A DNA stretch of 64,000 nt, taken from the NCBI RefSeq assembly GCF_005860795.2, contig NZ_CP058350.1:1022501-1086500 (forward strand), in the 5' to 3' direction. The stretch is from Peteryoungia desertarenae (GTDB lineage Bacteria > Pseudomonadota > Alphaproteobacteria > Rhizobiales > Rhizobiaceae). Position numbers and translations under genes: made by a program. The notes below the pieces were generated by a model. The model was not told the DNA's origin, made no database searches, and worked only from the letters and a program-made list of their open reading frames with translations. Shown piece by piece: positions 62,956-64,000 of this stretch (positions within the stretch are counted from its first letter, which is position 1; each line of letters begins with the position of its first letter).

Positions 62956-64000
62956 ATGTCTCAAGGCGAAGTTTTCGATCTGTTCGTGATTGGTGGCGGC
63001 ATCAATGGCTGCGGCATTGCGCGTGATGCGGCGGGTCGCGGTTATTCGGTCGCGCTTGCGGAAATGAACGATTTTGCCTCCGGCACCTCGTCCGGCGCGA
63101 CCAAACTCATCCATGGTGGCCTTCGCTACCTCGAACACTACGAATTCCGGCTGGTGCGGGAAGCCCTGATGGAGCGCGAAGTGCTCTGGGCCATGGCGCC
63201 CCATGTCATCTGGCCATTGCGCTTCGTTCTGCCTTTCCAGAAGGGTGGGGTGCGTCCTGCTTGGCTGATCCGGCTTGGTCTGTTTCTCTATGATCACCTC
63301 GGCGGTCGCAAGCTTCTGCCGGCGACAAAGACACTGGACCTGCGCCGCGATCCGGCCGGCAAACCCTTGAAACCCGTTTTCTCCAAGGCTTTCGAATACT
63401 CAGACGGCTGGGTCGATGATGCCCGCATGGTCGTGCTGAATGCACGGGACGCCGAAATCCGTGGGGCAACCATCCTGAGCCGCCATCGCGTGACATCGGC
63501 GCGCCGCGAAAATGGCATATGGGTCATCACGACGAAGAACCAGCTGACAGGAGAACTGTCGACCCGCAAGGCGCGCATGCTGGTCAATGCGGCCGGACCC
63601 TGGGTGGATCAGGTGCTGGCTGGCGCCTTCGGACGCAACAATGTTCACAATGTCCGTCTCGTGCAGGGCAGCCACATCATTGTGCGCAAGAAGTTTTCCG
63701 ACCCGCGCGCTTACTTTTTCCAGAACCCGGACAATCGCATCATCTTCGCCATTCCCTATGAGGGCGATTTCACCCTGATCGGCACAACGGATCGTGATTA
63801 CTCGGATGATCCGAAAGATGTGAAGATCAGCCAGGAGGAGATCGACTATCTGTGCAATGCGGCGAGCGAGTATTTCTCTGAGCCCATCACGCCCACCGAC
63901 ATTGTCTGGAGCTATTCGGCGGTGCGCCCGCTCTATGATGACGGGGCTTCGAAGGCACAGGAGGCGACCCGCGATTACGTGCTGAAGATCGAGATGGGTG
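62956..64000 (+). CDS. glpD: Glycerol-3-phosphate dehydrogenase GlpD (partial, runs off right edge)
   Basis: The first 348 codons of an aerobic, FAD-dependent glycerol-3-phosphate dehydrogenase are present; the full protein is about 500 aa. The FAD motif DLFVIGGGINGCGIARDAAGR follows the start. The family motif SSGATKLIHGGLRYLE is present (about residues 45-60), as is WSYSAVRPL near the right edge. It oxidises glycerol-3-phosphate to dihydroxyacetone phosphate at the membrane, feeding the quinone pool. The ATG at 62956 is preceded by GGAGGGAG; an ATG at 62935 is possible. It is the gene following glpR. Confidence 0.95.
   Translation, partial: MSQGEVFDLFVIGGGINGCGIARDAAGRGYSVALAEMNDFASGTSSGATKLIHGGLRYLEHYEFRLVREALMEREVLWAMAPHVIWPLRFVLPFQKGGVRPAWLIRLGLFLYDHLGGRKLLPATKTLDLRRDPAGKPLKPVFSKAFEYSDGWVDDARMVVLNARDAEIRGATILSRHRVTSARRENGIWVITTKNQLTGELSTRKARMLVNAAGPWVDQVLAGAFGRNNVHNVRLVQGSHIIVRKKFSDPRAYFFQNPDNRIIFAIPYEGDFTLIGTTDRDYSDDPKDVKISQEEIDYLCNAASEYFSEPITPTDIVWSYSAVRPLYDDGASKAQEATRDYVLKIEMG

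Overview
The window reads as chromosomal DNA of a Rhizobiaceae-type alphaproteobacterium (Rhizobium/Agrobacterium/Ciceribacter relatives). The evidence is the rhizobial 23S rRNA with an intervening sequence in helix 9, an rRNA operon ending 23S-5S-tRNA-fMet, the asnO/ngg osmolyte pair, fused cytochrome oxidase genes of the rhizobial coxMNO type, rhizobial-style palindromic intergenic repeats, and many promoters matching the alphaproteobacterial general-stress sigma factor EcfG/RpoE2 (GGAAC-N16/17-NGTT). No phage, plasmid replication, transposase or CRISPR genes were seen.

Layout. 1-4.3 kb: end of an rRNA operon (16S-23S spacer, 23S, 5S, initiator tRNA). 4.5-7.4 kb: remains of an iron-related locus (DUF2946 protein, Crp/Fnr regulator, PepSY membrane protein, broken siderophore-type binding protein). 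7.45-12.9 kb: nickel ABC importer nikABCDE, divergent from nikR, with a perfect NikR operator between them. 13-19.6 kb: MFS transporter and the cytochrome bo quinol oxidase operon cyoABCD-SURF1. 19.6-24.5 kb: AI-2E family membrane protein and the N-acetylglutaminylglutamine amide osmolyte genes. 24.5-26.9 kb: a 1.5 kb non-coding, palindrome-rich stretch with a 74-bp direct repeat, followed by a ccdAB toxin-antitoxin pair. 26.9-32.3 kb: asparaginase and a second terminal oxidase (subunit II, fused subunits I+III, small membrane partners). 32.7-41.1 kb: a conserved-looking but functionally unassigned set: FAD oxidoreductase, a TVP38-flavoprotein fusion, a CDP-alcohol phosphatidyltransferase, a YnjBCD-like ABC importer and a small-molecule kinase.

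41.1-56.9 kb is a stress island. Seven EcfG-type promoters precede a DUF4142 protein, a divergently transcribed glycan cluster (two epimerases, one fused to a glycosidase-like barrel, four glycosyltransferases, a UDP-xylose-synthase-like enzyme and a methyltransferase on one side; a zinc-type dehydrogenase and a Gfo/Idh/MocA oxidoreductase on the other), a DUF892 ferritin-like protein, a manganese catalase, a small hydrophilic protein and a type II NADH dehydrogenase. I infer that this makes a protective glycan or glycoconjugate together with oxidative-stress enzymes. No published function for the whole glycan cluster is known to me.

58.2-64 kb: a cobalamin riboswitch in front of a DUF1636 protein and a FecCD-type ABC importer, then glpR with an inverted-repeat operator and the start of glpD, which runs off the right edge. 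All calls come from reading the sequence and supplied translations; no database search was run.
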